NCBI GenBank assembly: GCA_046537975.1
Contig: JBKHJR010000008.1
Location: 1-54,406 of the forward strand
Length of the DNA: 54,406 bases
Direction of reading: 5' to 3'
Source of the DNA: JAWLDV01 sp046537975
GTDB lineage: Bacteria > Desulfobacterota > Desulfobulbia > Desulfobulbales > SURF-16
The notes under the pieces were generated by a model. It worked only from the letters and a program-made list of their open reading frames with translations. It did not search any database and was not told where the DNA came from. The first letter of the stretch is position 1. Each line of letters begins with the position of its first letter. Shown one piece after another: positions 1 to 9,491 of the stretch. The translations under genes were made by a program, and so were the position numbers.

Positions 1-280
1 GGTGGAGGCCGTCCAGCCCCCCGACGAACAGGTAGGAGAGCCCCAGAAAGAACAAAAAATTATTATCTAATTGTCCTCGGGTGTTCCAGACCAGGATAAA
101 CATCCCGGATGCAATGATAATACTGAAAATTTCAGCCGAGGAATGGAAAAGTAGATAATTGTGGCGAGCAATAGCCAGCAAGGCAGCAAAAACAACTACC
201 CAAACCATAATAATCAGGAAAAGCTTGCCCCTGTTCAGCCCCAATCCTGATTCCCTTGCCAGACCCTGAGCATAGACCAT
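1..280 (-). CDS. MASE3-domain membrane sensor, N-terminal part (cut by window edge)
   Basis: An open frame begins at an ATG (278-280, complement) preceded by a good AGGAGA ribosome site and runs off the left edge, so only about 93 residues are present. The start has a short basic stretch, then a hydrophobic helix near residues 20-38, then HNYLLFHSSAE and further hydrophobic segments ending in YLFVGGLDGLH. This pattern is typical of MASE3, an integral-membrane input domain found at the front of bacterial histidine kinases and diguanylate cyclases. The output domain lies outside the window, so the signalling activity cannot be named. MASE3 membership is a family judgement made by eye. Confidence 0.7.
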   Translation of the reverse strand, partial: MVYAQGLARESGLGLNRGKLFLIIMVWVVVFAALLAIARHNYLLFHSSAEIFSIIIASGMFILVWNTRGQLDNNFLFFLGLSYLFVGGLDGLH

Positions 281-478
281 TATTACAATCTCCTATTAAT
301 CCTTCTGCCTATTCCAGACCGCCCCCGTTTCCCTCATTATGGTGTATGTCAGGGTTGATCCGACCTGCCGATTTAACAGATCTGCTTCTGAACTTGAGGC
401 TACTCGGCATATCTCCAACAAGGTAGACACCTGAAAGACAGGATCCTTACCTTATTTTGCTCTTTGATTTTTATCTCT

Positions 479-1279
479 CTAACAGTGTTTAACTGCAATC
501 TTTTCCATCATCATGACAAAACCTACAGCAAGAGAAAATATCGAAGAAATATTCAGGTGCCTGTCTGCTGTAGAATCAAAGAATATATTCAGTACTGATT
601 CCAGATCTTCTTCCGGCTTCCAGTAACATATCAGAATGGGCACCTTGGGGAGAGGGTAGAGTATGAGGGCAATATCCGAGAAAAATTCCTTATCTGCACG
701 CTCGCCGCTGAACAGGCCGACAAGGTCTTCAAAAAGATCCGTATGCCGGTCGGCGATATTTTTTAACCTGATTTCCCCTCTCTGTATAAAAAGAGGATTC
801 ATCGCCCCTCCACCCTCCAATTCCCGGAACGGCACCCATTCACCGGATATCTCCACCCCGCTGCTCTGCAGTATGTAACTGAGCAGAGGAATGGTGAGAC
901 CGGCATGGGTATGGCATTCAGAAGTTACATTACCTTCCGGATCAACTAGAAAATCCTTGCCCAGAGACTTCAAGGACAGTTTGTCACCTACTATTTTACC
1001 ACCCAAGGCAGAGGCCTTAGAGGGCAGATCCAGGGCAGCCACCTGTTTCTGCAAGGAAGCAAGAACTTCCTCCTGCTTCCAGTCCGACGATGCCCGGGTA
1101 GCGATTTTCGGAGCAAATTCCTCTATCGACGCTTTATCCAGATCAGGGCAATCGGTAAGTTGAGCCTCCCCCTTGATAACTGCGGCAGCAAAGGCCAGGC
1201 AAGTAGAAAAATAGCATTTTCCACAGTTGGTTTGGGGCAGGATTTTATATACTTCCAGGGGATTCTTGATTTCTGCCAT
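479..1279 (-). CDS. DUF3786 protein with N-terminal Fe-S motif
   Basis: This 266-residue soluble protein starts at an ATG with a modest AGGTG site. Residues 19-44 carry C19-x2-C22-x4-C27-x16-C44 in the context NCGKCYFSTC...DCP. This is the four-cysteine [4Fe-4S] motif also seen in the gamma subunit of CO dehydrogenase/acetyl-CoA synthase and related anaerobe proteins. The rest resembles DUF3786, a family common in anaerobic deltaproteobacteria, with no established reaction that I know of. No signal peptide or membrane segment is visible. The gene stands alone between the MASE3 gene and the divergent metY. A redox or corrinoid-protein-related role is only a guess from the cysteine motif. Confidence 0.7.
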   Translation of the reverse strand: MAEIKNPLEVYKILPQTNCGKCYFSTCLAFAAAVIKGEAQLTDCPDLDKASIEEFAPKIATRASSDWKQEEVLASLQKQVAALDLPSKASALGGKIVGDKLSLKSLGKDFLVDPEGNVTSECHTHAGLTIPLLSYILQSSGVEISGEWVPFRELEGGGAMNPLFIQRGEIRLKNIADRHTDLFEDLVGLFSGERADKEFFSDIALILYPLPKVPILICYWKPEEDLESVLNIFFDSTADRHLNISSIFSLAVGFVMMMEKIAVKHC

Positions 1280-1671
1280 TTAGTTATTACACCTGTTGAT
1301 TTAAATATGTTATTGCTATCATAGTTGGACCTACATCCTACAATAATATCTTTAGGTGAAAGAATAAACTAAGCTTTCCTTATTTTTTAAACTTTTCCTG
1401 CTTGCTTCCTCTTCAGCTGTTTGCTGATCAAAATGATTAATTTATTGTTATCACGCAACTGAAAATCTTCTCCAAGTATTGACCTTGATAAAGGGTGCGT
1501 TATGGTAACCACTACAATATATATTAAATTAAACGGGATACAGGCACATTCTCTCTTACACCAAAATAATCTTAGACTGGCATATTAATCCGGTTGGTAT
1601 TATTCTGAATATAAATTAATTAAAAGTAAGGTTTACCATTAAATTGAATCATCTCTGGAGGCAACTGCCAC
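1280..1671. other. Intergenic region between divergent DUF3786 and metY genes
   Basis: This AT-rich 392-bp stretch separates two divergent genes, so both promoters should lie here. I see no convincing open frame. I looked for a SAM-type riboswitch ahead of metY and found no recognisable conserved core. A GGAGG ribosome site for metY lies at 1657-1661. Confidence 0.6.
1479..1506 (+). promoter_or_regulatory. Possible sigma70-type promoter for metY
   Basis: TTGACC (1479-1484), a 16-bp spacer and TATGGT (1501-1506) lie about 165 bp upstream of metY. The -35 box is close to consensus and the -10 box is weak. The whole region is AT-rich, so chance matches are likely. Confidence 0.25.
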
Positions 1672-2925
1672 ATGACTGAACAAAAAAGACATTTTGATAC
1701 CCGGGTCATCCATGACTGCCTGCATCCCGAGAACTGGCAGGGTTCTACCCTGCCCCCAATCTACCAGTGCGCCTCCCATCGCCATGCCACCGCGGAAAAT
1801 TTGAGTGACACCTTTGGCGGCAAGACCGGTGATCATATATACATGAGACTCACCAACCCGACCAACAGGACCCTGGAGGAGAAAATGGCCTCCCTGGAAG
1901 GAGGAAAAGCGGCGGTGGCCATGTCCTCCGGAATGGCCGCCATTACCAATGCTTGCCTGGCTCTGCTGCGGGCCGGAGACGAATTCGTCACCGGCAATTC
2001 CCTCTTCATGTCCACCTTCTGCCTGTTCAACAATGTCTTCAAGAAGTACGACATAACCCCACGGTTTGTAGAGTCCACTGATCTGAATGCCCTGGAAGCT
2101 GCTATAAATGAGAGGACCCGGTTTATTTATCTGGAGACCATCGGCAATCCCAAGATGGATGTCCCTGATCTGGAGGCCTCAGCCGAGATTGCTCACAGAT
2201 ACGGTCTCCCTCTCTTGGTTGACAACACCCTGGCCACTCCCTGGCTCTGCCGGCCCTTTGACTTAGGGGCGGATGTGGTGATTCATTCCACCACCAAATA
2301 CCTTTCCGGACACGGGGATGCCAGCGGCGGCATAGTAATCGACCGGGGGCAGTTCAACTGGGATACCGAAAAGTTTGCCGACTTTAAACCCTTTATTGAC
2401 CGTAAGGGGGCTCTGGCTTACATAGACAAAGTATGGAGGGAGTTCCACATAAATTTCGGCACCACCATGGCCCCTTTGCACTCCTATCTGACCATGGTGG
2501 GGCTGGACACCCTGTCTGTCCGCCTGGAAAGGCAGCAGAAAAACACCTTGGAGGTTGCCCGTTTTCTCAAGGACAGACCGGAAGTGAAATGGGTTAATTA
2601 TCCGGGCCTTGATGACAGTCCCTTCCGAAAAACCGCCGACAGACAATTCGGCGGCAAGGGATTCGGAGGTGTCCTTGCCTTCGGACTGGCGGACAAGGAG
2701 GCCTGTTTTAAATTCATTGCTGAACTGAAAATGATCTACCATCTTGCCAACCTGGGGGACTGCAAGAGCCTGGTCATTCATCCCTCATCATCGCAGTACC
2801 TCTCCTTTGCCGAGGACACAAAGCAGGAACTGGCCATTACCGATGACCTTGTCCGCTTATCTGTGGGCATAGAAGCGTTGGAAGACATCCGTACCGACAT
2901 TGCCCAGGCCCTGAGCACCCTATAA
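1672..2925 (+). CDS. metY: O-acetylhomoserine aminocarboxypropyltransferase (OAH sulfhydrylase)
   Basis: This 417-residue PLP enzyme belongs to the Cys/Met-metabolism family and is close to the usual MetY length. It joins sulfide to O-acetylhomoserine to make homocysteine. The N-terminus carries RVIHDC and the phosphate-binding YMRLTNPT. D184 in LLVDNT and K209 in HSTTKYLSGHGD fit the cofactor-pairing aspartate and the Schiff-base lysine. The long insertion around residues 220-290 and the SSSQYLSF stretch favour MetY over the shorter MetB/MetC enzymes. A GGAGG site sits 10 nt before the ATG. metX follows after 39 bp, so one operon would make O-acetylhomoserine and consume it with sulfide. That suits a sulfide-rich cell. 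Cysteine synthase side activity cannot be excluded. Confidence 0.92.
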   Translation: MTEQKRHFDTRVIHDCLHPENWQGSTLPPIYQCASHRHATAENLSDTFGGKTGDHIYMRLTNPTNRTLEEKMASLEGGKAAVAMSSGMAAITNACLALLRAGDEFVTGNSLFMSTFCLFNNVFKKYDITPRFVESTDLNALEAAINERTRFIYLETIGNPKMDVPDLEASAEIAHRYGLPLLVDNTLATPWLCRPFDLGADVVIHSTTKYLSGHGDASGGIVIDRGQFNWDTEKFADFKPFIDRKGALAYIDKVWREFHINFGTTMAPLHSYLTMVGLDTLSVRLERQQKNTLEVARFLKDRPEVKWVNYPGLDDSPFRKTADRQFGGKGFGGVLAFGLADKEACFKFIAELKMIYHLANLGDCKSLVIHPSSSQYLSFAEDTKQELAITDDLVRLSVGIEALEDIRTDIAQALSTL

Positions 2926-2964
2926 AACAAGTTAAAGGGTTCAGGTTATCTTTATACTTTAATT

Positions 2965-4134
2965 ATGAGTGAATATATTGAACACGATCAAACCGGTCAA
3001 TCTGTAGGACTGGTGGAAAAAAAATTTTTCCGTTTTGCCGAGCCACCTGAGAAGATGGTTCTGGAAAGCGGAGCCCGCTTGGGACCTATAACCGTTGCTT
3101 ATGAAACATACGGGGAATTAAACGAAGACAAGTCCAACGTGGTCCTGGTGGCCCATGCCCTGTCCGGTGACTCCCATGCCGCCGGGTTCTACTCTGAAAA
3201 TGACCCGAAACCGGGGTGGTGGGATTTCATGATCGGCCCGGACAAGGGAATAGATACAAACAAGTATTTTGTTATTTCCACCAATATCCTGGGAAGCTGC
3301 CGGGGAACAACCGGCCCGGCCTCGACCTGCCCGGAAAGCGGCAGGCCTTACAGTCTCGACTTCCCCATCGTCACCATAGGGGATATGGTAAGAGTGCAAA
3401 AAGCCCTGCTGGACTATCTGGGGATCAAGAAAGTGTTGACCGTGGTCGGCGGCTCAATTGGCGGCATGCAGGTTTTGGAATGGGTTCTGCGCTACCCGGA
3501 CATGGTGGTTTCCGCCATCCCCCTGGCAACCACTACCAGGCATTCCGCTCTGGCCATCGCCTTCAACGAGGTAGGCAGACAGGCAATCATGGCCGACCCC
3601 AACTGGAACAAGGGAGACTACTATTCCGGTCCCGGTCCTGATACAGGCCTGGCTGTAGCCCGGATGATCGGCCATGTCACCTACCTTTCCGACGAGGCCC
3701 TCCGACAGAAATTTGGCCGCCGTCTCCAGGACAAGATGGACTTCTCCTTTGACTTTGACATCGAGTTCCAGGTTGAGAGTTATCTGCGCTACCAAAGCAG
3801 CAAATTTGTGGGACGCTTTGATGCCAACTCTTTTCTTTATATAACCAAGGCGGCGGACTACTTCGACATCCCGCTACAGTACGGCGAAGGTTCTGAGGTT
3901 AAAGCCTTTTCCGGGGCCAAAGCCAAATTCCTGGTCATCTCTTTTACCTCTGACTGGCTTTATCCCACCTACCAGTCCAAATCCATGGTCAAGGCCATGA
4001 AAAAAAACGGTCTTGATGTCAGTTTCCTGGAGATCAAAGCCGACTGCGGCCATGATGCCTTTCTCATCCCTAATGACAGATTAATCAGCCTCATCCGGGG
4101 TTTTCTTGAACAGGTTGCCAATGAAAGCACTTAA
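2965..4134 (+). CDS. metX: Homoserine O-acetyltransferase
   Basis: This 389-residue alpha/beta hydrolase transfers an acyl group, normally acetyl from acetyl-CoA, to homoserine. Family landmarks are clear: VAHALSGDSHAAG near residue 62, the stretch around SCRGTTGP at 111, the nucleophile elbow GGSIGGMQ with S164, and D330 and H363 (CGHDAF) completing the catalytic triad. The length matches the MetX family. Its stop overlaps the metW start by 14 nt, a typical metXW arrangement that implies translational coupling. Acetyl rather than succinyl donor is inferred from the pairing with metY, since some MetX homologues are succinyltransferases. Confidence 0.93.
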   Translation: MSEYIEHDQTGQSVGLVEKKFFRFAEPPEKMVLESGARLGPITVAYETYGELNEDKSNVVLVAHALSGDSHAAGFYSENDPKPGWWDFMIGPDKGIDTNKYFVISTNILGSCRGTTGPASTCPESGRPYSLDFPIVTIGDMVRVQKALLDYLGIKKVLTVVGGSIGGMQVLEWVLRYPDMVVSAIPLATTTRHSALAIAFNEVGRQAIMADPNWNKGDYYSGPGPDTGLAVARMIGHVTYLSDEALRQKFGRRLQDKMDFSFDFDIEFQVESYLRYQSSKFVGRFDANSFLYITKAADYFDIPLQYGEGSEVKAFSGAKAKFLVISFTSDWLYPTYQSKSMVKAMKKNGLDVSFLEIKADCGHDAFLIPNDRLISLIRGFLEQVANEST

Positions 4135-4747
4135 AGAGATACGTTATGACCTCCAGATAGTCGCCTCCTGGATCGATCCGGGCTCCAGGGTCCTTGATCT
4201 GGGCTGCGGAGAAGGAGTTCTGCTCCACCATCTTAAACACAAGAAAAACACCACTTGTACCGGTATTGAGAGCGAGGAAACAAGGGTACTCAAATGTATT
4301 GAAAAGGGCCTGACCGTGGTCCAGGGAGATATAAACGAAGAGGTCAGGGACTACCAGGATAACACCTTTGACTACATAATCCTGAGCCAGACCCTGCAGC
4401 AGGTCTTCGAGCCGGAACCCCTGATACAGGAATTACTCAGGATCGGCCGTCAGGTGATCGTCTCTTTTCCCAATTTCAGCCACTGGAATGTCCGTATGCA
4501 GATCATGTTCAAGGGTATGGCCCCGGTCAGCCCCCAACTGCCTTATGCCTGGTACAACACCCCGAATATCCGGACAGTGACCATCAAGGATTTCAAGAAA
4601 TTCGTCAAAGACTTCAACTTCAAAATAGTCAAAGAAGTGGCTATCAACACCCATTCCGAAGACTTCAGCGGCAGGATTATTCACCTGCTGCCCAATCTGC
4701 GCGCCACTTACGGAATATTTATGATTGAAAGAATCGGTCATTTATAA
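4121..4747 (+). CDS. metW: MetW, methionine biosynthesis protein (methyltransferase fold)
   Basis: I chose the ATG at 4121, giving 208 residues, over a TTG 15 nt upstream because MetW proteins begin just before the RYDLxxIASWI block, as here. The SAM-binding signature VLDLGCGEGVLL lies near residue 25 and a SQTLQQ segment near residue 90. MetW is a small class I methyltransferase-fold protein that accompanies MetX in many proteobacteria and is reported to support homoserine acylation. Its own chemistry is poorly defined. The 14-nt overlap with metX means it is probably translated by coupling, because no strong ribosome site precedes it. This is the last gene of the metYXW unit. Confidence 0.9.
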   Translation: MKALKEIRYDLQIVASWIDPGSRVLDLGCGEGVLLHHLKHKKNTTCTGIESEETRVLKCIEKGLTVVQGDINEEVRDYQDNTFDYIILSQTLQQVFEPEPLIQELLRIGRQVIVSFPNFSHWNVRMQIMFKGMAPVSPQLPYAWYNTPNIRTVTIKDFKKFVKDFNFKIVKEVAINTHSEDFSGRIIHLLPNLRATYGIFMIERIGHL

Positions 4748-5125
4748 TATTTCTTGATATCAGGTCTGTCTGTAATGGATGATTCAGTCACTTACCTCAC
4801 AATACACCGAAGTACAATATAGCGTGTCTGGAGAGGATACCGCAGAGGCAGACATGTACCTTTTTATAGCCGGGAACTCTCCGATCTTGTGGCCTTTTCG
4901 AGAGGAAGTTATTTTTTTCAATTTTACTATTAAAGACGAAAATTAAAATTCAGCCCGACCAGCATGTGCTCCTGATTACCCTGGAAGAAAACATTAAGAA
5001 AAACCACAGCAGACGGCTGAACTGCTGAAAAGTTCCCGAAAGGCTGTGGCCCTAGTGGTGATAGCCGGCCGCTTTGCTGAAATAATGGCTGAACTGGCCA
5101 TACTGTGTAAAGGAGAATAAACCCC
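4748..5125. other. Intergenic region between metW and the LCP gene
   Basis: This 378-bp stretch has no gene I can support. A 39-codon open frame without a start ends at the TAA at about 5118-5120 and contains LLKSSRKAVALVVIAGR. It could be the tail of a lost gene or chance. The ribosome site AGGAG of the next gene lies at about 5111-5115. Confidence 0.5.
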
Positions 5126-6181
5126 ATGCTGAAAAAATACCAGCTATCCAAGCGTAAAATCATAATTATCTCAACTCTGATCATTTTCCTCTCAGGCATC
5201 GGCTCTTACCTTTATCATACCTGGCACAAACCCCTGGGGCCATCACTCAACCTGACCGAAACTTCGGAAAATAGGGAGAGAACGGCCGGCAATTCCGAGG
5301 ATAAAACAGACTCCGCCCTGAAGCCGGTCTGCGGCGGCCCGTCTTCAATGATGATACTTGTTGCCGGAGTGGGCTCGGACAATCTCTCCTCTGGACCGGC
5401 TGATGACATCCGCCTGGTCCGGCTTGATTTTCAGAAAAAAAAAGTTTCAGTACTGGCCCTGTCCCCTGACTTATGGGTTAATATTCCCGCGATTGCAGAG
5501 CACGGCATAGAAAAGGGGAGGCTAAACCAGGCTTATCTGTTCGGTACGGAAGAAGTAGGTTTTTATGACAGCCGGGGCCGGGGAGCCGAACTACTGGCAC
5601 GGACCCTTCAGAAGAACTTCGGCCTGGAACCTGATCACTACCTGGCCTTTGACTTAAAGGTATTCCGGAAAATCGTGGATAAGGTTGGGGGCATAGAAGT
5701 CAACTTTTCCCGGAACCTGGACCTTAAACTGTCCGGAGAGCCAGTAATGTCCATTCAGACAGGCCGGCGTCACTTGAACGGCAGACAGGCGGAAATAGTG
5801 GTCAGGGCTCGGATCAAGAAAGATGATTACAGCCGGCTTGACAACCAGACTCTGGTCCTCAGGGCCCTGGCCGACAAGACTCTGACCCCTAATAACTTAA
5901 AAGAGCTGCCCAACCTGGTCAACCTCGTGCTGGACAGGATCAGCACAGACTTCAGCCCAGCCGAAATCAAAAAACTGATCTGCCTGGCCCGAAAGATTGA
6001 TCCTGCCAGAGACATAACCTACCTTAACCTCCCCCGGGAGATTTTAACCAGAAAACAAATCAAAGATGAGTTTCTGGAGCGTAAGGTCCAGGCCTATACC
6101 TGGGAACCCGAGGATATCCGCCGCCTGATCGCTGACTTCCAGGCCGGGAAACTGCCCAATAACCCTGGGAATAATCCCTGA
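5126..6181 (+). CDS. LytR-CpsA-Psr (LCP) family envelope protein
   Basis: This 351-residue protein has a basic N-terminus and one membrane anchor (about residues 11-30), so the body should face the periplasm. An LCP domain spans about residues 74-260. It shows ADDIRLVRLD (92-101), LNQAYLFG (133-140, matching the family's INxAY), the two-arginine stretch VVRAR (R227, R229), an Asp pair (D233/D234) and SRLDNQ. LCP enzymes move glycopolymers from polyprenyl phosphate onto cell-wall or envelope acceptors. The family's IPRD block reads LSPDLW here, with proline at 114 where a lipid-phosphate-binding arginine is usual, so activity may be altered. LCP proteins are best known in Gram-positives; in this diderm the acceptor is unknown. 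An AGGAG site precedes the ATG. Confidence 0.72.
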   Translation: MLKKYQLSKRKIIIISTLIIFLSGIGSYLYHTWHKPLGPSLNLTETSENRERTAGNSEDKTDSALKPVCGGPSSMMILVAGVGSDNLSSGPADDIRLVRLDFQKKKVSVLALSPDLWVNIPAIAEHGIEKGRLNQAYLFGTEEVGFYDSRGRGAELLARTLQKNFGLEPDHYLAFDLKVFRKIVDKVGGIEVNFSRNLDLKLSGEPVMSIQTGRRHLNGRQAEIVVRARIKKDDYSRLDNQTLVLRALADKTLTPNNLKELPNLVNLVLDRISTDFSPAEIKKLICLARKIDPARDITYLNLPREILTRKQIKDEFLERKVQAYTWEPEDIRRLIADFQAGKLPNNPGNNP

Positions 6182-6313
6182 GTCTTAAATAGCTCGATTA
6201 ACCTTAACGCAAATCCAACTCTCAGAATTAACAAACAGATTGTACTTTATCATCAACCAAGCTAACGAGTCAGAGGAGATCTCACTATTACGATTATCCA
6301 TAGGGGAAAACGG

Positions 6314-9061
6314 CTACATCCTTTGTTTGGCGGAAACTTCATCCATCTGCCTGTTGTGCTGTTCTATTCTGCGGATAAAGAATTTTTCCAGTTCAACCAA
6401 GACAAAAACTGAAAGGGCAACAGCAATAATCCTCGTCCAGTCAGCCAAATTCAAAGGTGCCGAATCAAAAAGAAGCTGAAAAGGCCCGGCATAGGTAAAC
6501 AGGAGCTGGGCCATAATCACCCCGGCTACAGACATATACACGGTTCGGTTGGTAAACATATCTCGTCGGTTAAAGGCTGTTTCCTTTATGTATCTGACAT
6601 TAAAAAGATAAAAAACCTCAAACAGCACCAAGGTGTTAACCGCAACTGTCCGGGCCACTTCAATGGGCATCTCCTGCAAGCGGTTCCAGAGAAAAAGACT
6701 GAAGGTGCCCATGATGATGATCAGGGAAACAAACAAAATCCGCCAGATCAAAAACGGAGACATCAGCGGTTCCCGGGGATCGCGGGGTTGCCGTTTCATC
6801 ACCCCCTTCTCTGCCGGTTCAAAGGCCAGAGTCAGGGCCAGGGTGACGGCAGTGATCATGTTAATCCACAATATCTGGACAGGAGTAATCGGCAGCATGC
6901 TGCCTGATAAAATGGCGGCAATAATGATCCCGGCCTCTCCGCCATTGCTGGGCAGGATAAACATGATTGACTTTTTGATATTGTCGTAGACGGTTCTTCC
7001 CTGCTCCACCGCATGGGCTATAGAAGCAAAATTATCATCAGCCAAAACCATTTCCGAAGCCTCTTTGGCAACCTCTGTACCTTTAATGCCCATAGCAATA
7101 CCGACTTCAGCCCTCTTCAGGGCCGGGGCGTCGTTTACCCCATCCCCGGTCATGGCCACAACCTCGCCCTTGGCCTGCAGGGACTGGACCAGTCGCAGCT
7201 TGTGTTCCGGGCTGACCCTGGCAAAGACATCGGTATCCTGCACCCGGCTCTTCAACTGTTCGTCACTCAAGGTATCAACTTCCGTCCCGGTAACCGCCTT
7301 GATGCCGTCGCCGATCCCCATCTTGACTCCTATTGATCTGGCGGTTACCGCGTGATCCCCGGTAATCATCTTGACCCGGATACCTGCGGCCCGGCAGGTT
7401 TTGACAGCTTCAATTGCCTCAGGGCGGGGAGGGTCGATAATGCCGAACAGCCCCAAAAAGGTGAGGCCGGCCTGAACATTAGTAAAATCCAGCTGCTTCT
7501 GGTCCTGATCCGCCGGTCTACTGGCAATGGCGAGCAGCCGCTGGCCGCTGCCGGCGATCTGCTCGATCCACTCATACCAGTAATCAGTATCAAGGGGGCG
7601 GTCCTCACCGTGACTAAGCTGACGTGAGCACATCTCAAGAATGCGCTCGGGCGCCCCTTTGACATAGATGAAGCCGTGCCCGGCGTGGTCATGATGAAGG
7701 GTGGCCATGAAGCGGTGCTCGGACTCAAAGGGAATAACGTCGGTTCGGGGAAACCGTTCGTTTTCCAAAACAGGATCAAGCCCGGCCTTTCTGGCCGAGA
7801 CGATAAGCGCCCCTTCGGTGGGATCGCCCTGAATCCCCCATTGCCCTTCAATCTCCCGAAGCCGGGAATCATTGCATAACAAACCGGCCCGGGCAATTTC
7901 CATTAAAATGGGATAATCCGCAACCTGTACCTCTTTACCGTCAAGGGAGTAGGCCCCGTGGGGGTCGTAGCCGCTGCCGCTTACTTCGAAAAGGAAATCG
8001 GCGCAGGCCACCGTCTGGGTGGTCATTTCGTTACGGGTCAAGGTGCCGGTCTTGTCAGAGCAGATCACTGTTACCGAGCCCAGAGTTTCCACAGCAGGCA
8101 GTCTTCTGATGATGGCATTACGTCTGGCCATGGCCTGCACACCTATGGCCAGAGTAATGGTGATAATGGCAGGCAGTCCTTCCGGGATAGCAGCTACGGC
8201 CAGACCGACCACTGCCAGAAACATCTCGCTTATACCGTAATTTCTAACCAAAACGCCGAAGCCAAAGGTGACCAAAGCAAGCCCCAGGATAGATATGGTC
8301 AACAGTTGCCCGAACCTTGAGATCTGGAGCAGCAGCCTCGTTGTTAAAGGCTTTACTGTGGTTAAGAGCATATTAATGCGGCCGATTTCGGTACGGTCCC
8401 CGGTTTCAACGACCAAGCCCATGCCCTGGCCAAAATTAACCAGGGTTCCTGAATAGGCCATACACTTACGATCCCCGATTGTGGCATTTTCAGCGACCGG
8501 GAAAATATTTTTCTCAACAGACAGGGATTCACCGGTAAGGGGGGACTCGTCTAAACGCAGTTCTTTTGTTTCTATAAGCCGTAGATCGGCAGGTACCTTA
8601 TCGCCTGACTGTAAAAAGACAAGGTCGCCTGGTACCAGGTCCTCGGTAGGCAGAATAACTTTCTCCCCGTCGCGCAGGACCAGGGCATATTGAGAGAGCA
8701 TGTTTCTTATCGCCTCCAGAGCACTTTCAGCCTTGCCTTCCTGGATAAAGCCGATGAGCGCATTAATAACGACGACGCCGAAAATGACTCCCGCATCCAG
8801 CCAGTGGCCGAGAAGAGAGGTTACAACTCCGGCTCCCAGCAGGACATAAATCAGCACGTTGTGAAACTGCACTATAAAGCGGGCAAAAGGGCCGCGCTTT
8901 TTGGGCGGACTTAATCTGTTGGGGCCGAATTGGGCCAAGCGGCTGGCTGCTTCCGCACCTGTCAGGCCCGCTCTTCCGCTGTTAACGGCCGCTAAGACTT
9001 TTTCCACTTCAAGAGAATGCCATGATTTATTTGTTTTACTCACTGAATTGTTGTTAGCCAC
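6314..9061 (-). CDS. Cation-transporting P-type ATPase (Ca2+/SERCA-like, P2 type)
   Basis: This 915-residue protein carries all P-type ATPase hallmarks: an N-terminal cation-ATPase domain (about 13-80), TGES at 176-179, PEGLP in transmembrane segment 4 (293-297), the phosphorylated aspartate D336 in CSDKTGTLT, an ATP-binding domain, and MTGDGVNDAP in the hinge. About ten transmembrane helices are expected in the inner membrane. PEGLP and the long C-terminal six-helix block place it with P2 pumps (Ca2+, Na+ or mixed cation) rather than heavy-metal P1B pumps. It lacks an N-terminal CxxC metal-binding domain. The start is GTG with an AGAGGG site 5 nt upstream. The ion cannot be fixed; calcium efflux is the commonest guess. 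It is convergent with the LCP gene. Confidence 0.9.
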   Translation of the reverse strand: MANNNSVSKTNKSWHSLEVEKVLAAVNSGRAGLTGAEAASRLAQFGPNRLSPPKKRGPFARFIVQFHNVLIYVLLGAGVVTSLLGHWLDAGVIFGVVVINALIGFIQEGKAESALEAIRNMLSQYALVLRDGEKVILPTEDLVPGDLVFLQSGDKVPADLRLIETKELRLDESPLTGESLSVEKNIFPVAENATIGDRKCMAYSGTLVNFGQGMGLVVETGDRTEIGRINMLLTTVKPLTTRLLLQISRFGQLLTISILGLALVTFGFGVLVRNYGISEMFLAVVGLAVAAIPEGLPAIITITLAIGVQAMARRNAIIRRLPAVETLGSVTVICSDKTGTLTRNEMTTQTVACADFLFEVSGSGYDPHGAYSLDGKEVQVADYPILMEIARAGLLCNDSRLREIEGQWGIQGDPTEGALIVSARKAGLDPVLENERFPRTDVIPFESEHRFMATLHHDHAGHGFIYVKGAPERILEMCSRQLSHGEDRPLDTDYWYEWIEQIAGSGQRLLAIASRPADQDQKQLDFTNVQAGLTFLGLFGIIDPPRPEAIEAVKTCRAAGIRVKMITGDHAVTARSIGVKMGIGDGIKAVTGTEVDTLSDEQLKSRVQDTDVFARVSPEHKLRLVQSLQAKGEVVAMTGDGVNDAPALKRAEVGIAMGIKGTEVAKEASEMVLADDNFASIAHAVEQGRTVYDNIKKSIMFILPSNGGEAGIIIAAILSGSMLPITPVQILWINMITAVTLALTLAFEPAEKGVMKRQPRDPREPLMSPFLIWRILFVSLIIIMGTFSLFLWNRLQEMPIEVARTVAVNTLVLFEVFYLFNVRYIKETAFNRRDMFTNRTVYMSVAGVIMAQLLFTYAGPFQLLFDSAPLNLADWTRIIAVALSVFVLVELEKFFIRRIEQHNRQMDEVSAKQRM

Positions 9062-9491
9062 AATGCCCTCTCTTGATATTAAAATCTAATCAGTTCACCG
9101 TCTCACAGACCATATGAGTTAATGCATTCCAGTCAGTTATTTTGTTGGCGTCGATACCGTGTCCGGTCTGTAATCCACACCCCCGTCCTTCACCTGGAGC
9201 CGCTCTCGACTTTTCGATCATATATGCTGAGCCATCCCTTATCTTACCTTCTCAATCTTTCCTGCCTGTGTCAAATTAAAGAATAAAAGAAATCATTATA
9301 CCAAGATGATATAATGCAGCACACCACTACGGCTTCTCAGACCTTATGAGGAGGCCTGAACCCAAATGCAAATTTATTGAGAAAAAGAAAAGGTCAGCAG
9401 TGTCCGGCTGAGAAACCGGCACTAACCAGCATATCTTGATAAAATACCTGTGTTAAGAAAAGAACTTACGGAGAGGCAAGAAGGAGGATTT
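9062..9491. other. Intergenic region between the P-type ATPase and VIT-like genes
   Basis: About 430 bp with no supported gene. It should hold the ATPase promoter (minus strand) and the 3' end of the VIT-like transcript. A hairpin that could end that transcript is listed at 9400-9422. Confidence 0.5.
9400..9422 (-). terminator. Possible terminator of the VIT-like gene
   Basis: Read on the minus strand, GTGCCGG and CCGG(A)CAC pair around an eight-base loop, with one bulged base. A T-rich run follows about 8 nt further on. It lies about 70 bp past the stop of the VIT-like gene. The stem is short and imperfect. Confidence 0.35.

Noticed and set aside
1280..1671. Possible SAM-sensing riboswitch upstream of metY
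   Set aside because: The region is AT-rich and I could find neither the stems nor the conserved core of SAM-I or SAM-II elements.
4930..5199. 89-codon minus-strand open frame overlapping the LCP start
   Set aside because: It runs antisense into a well-supported gene and shows no family features.
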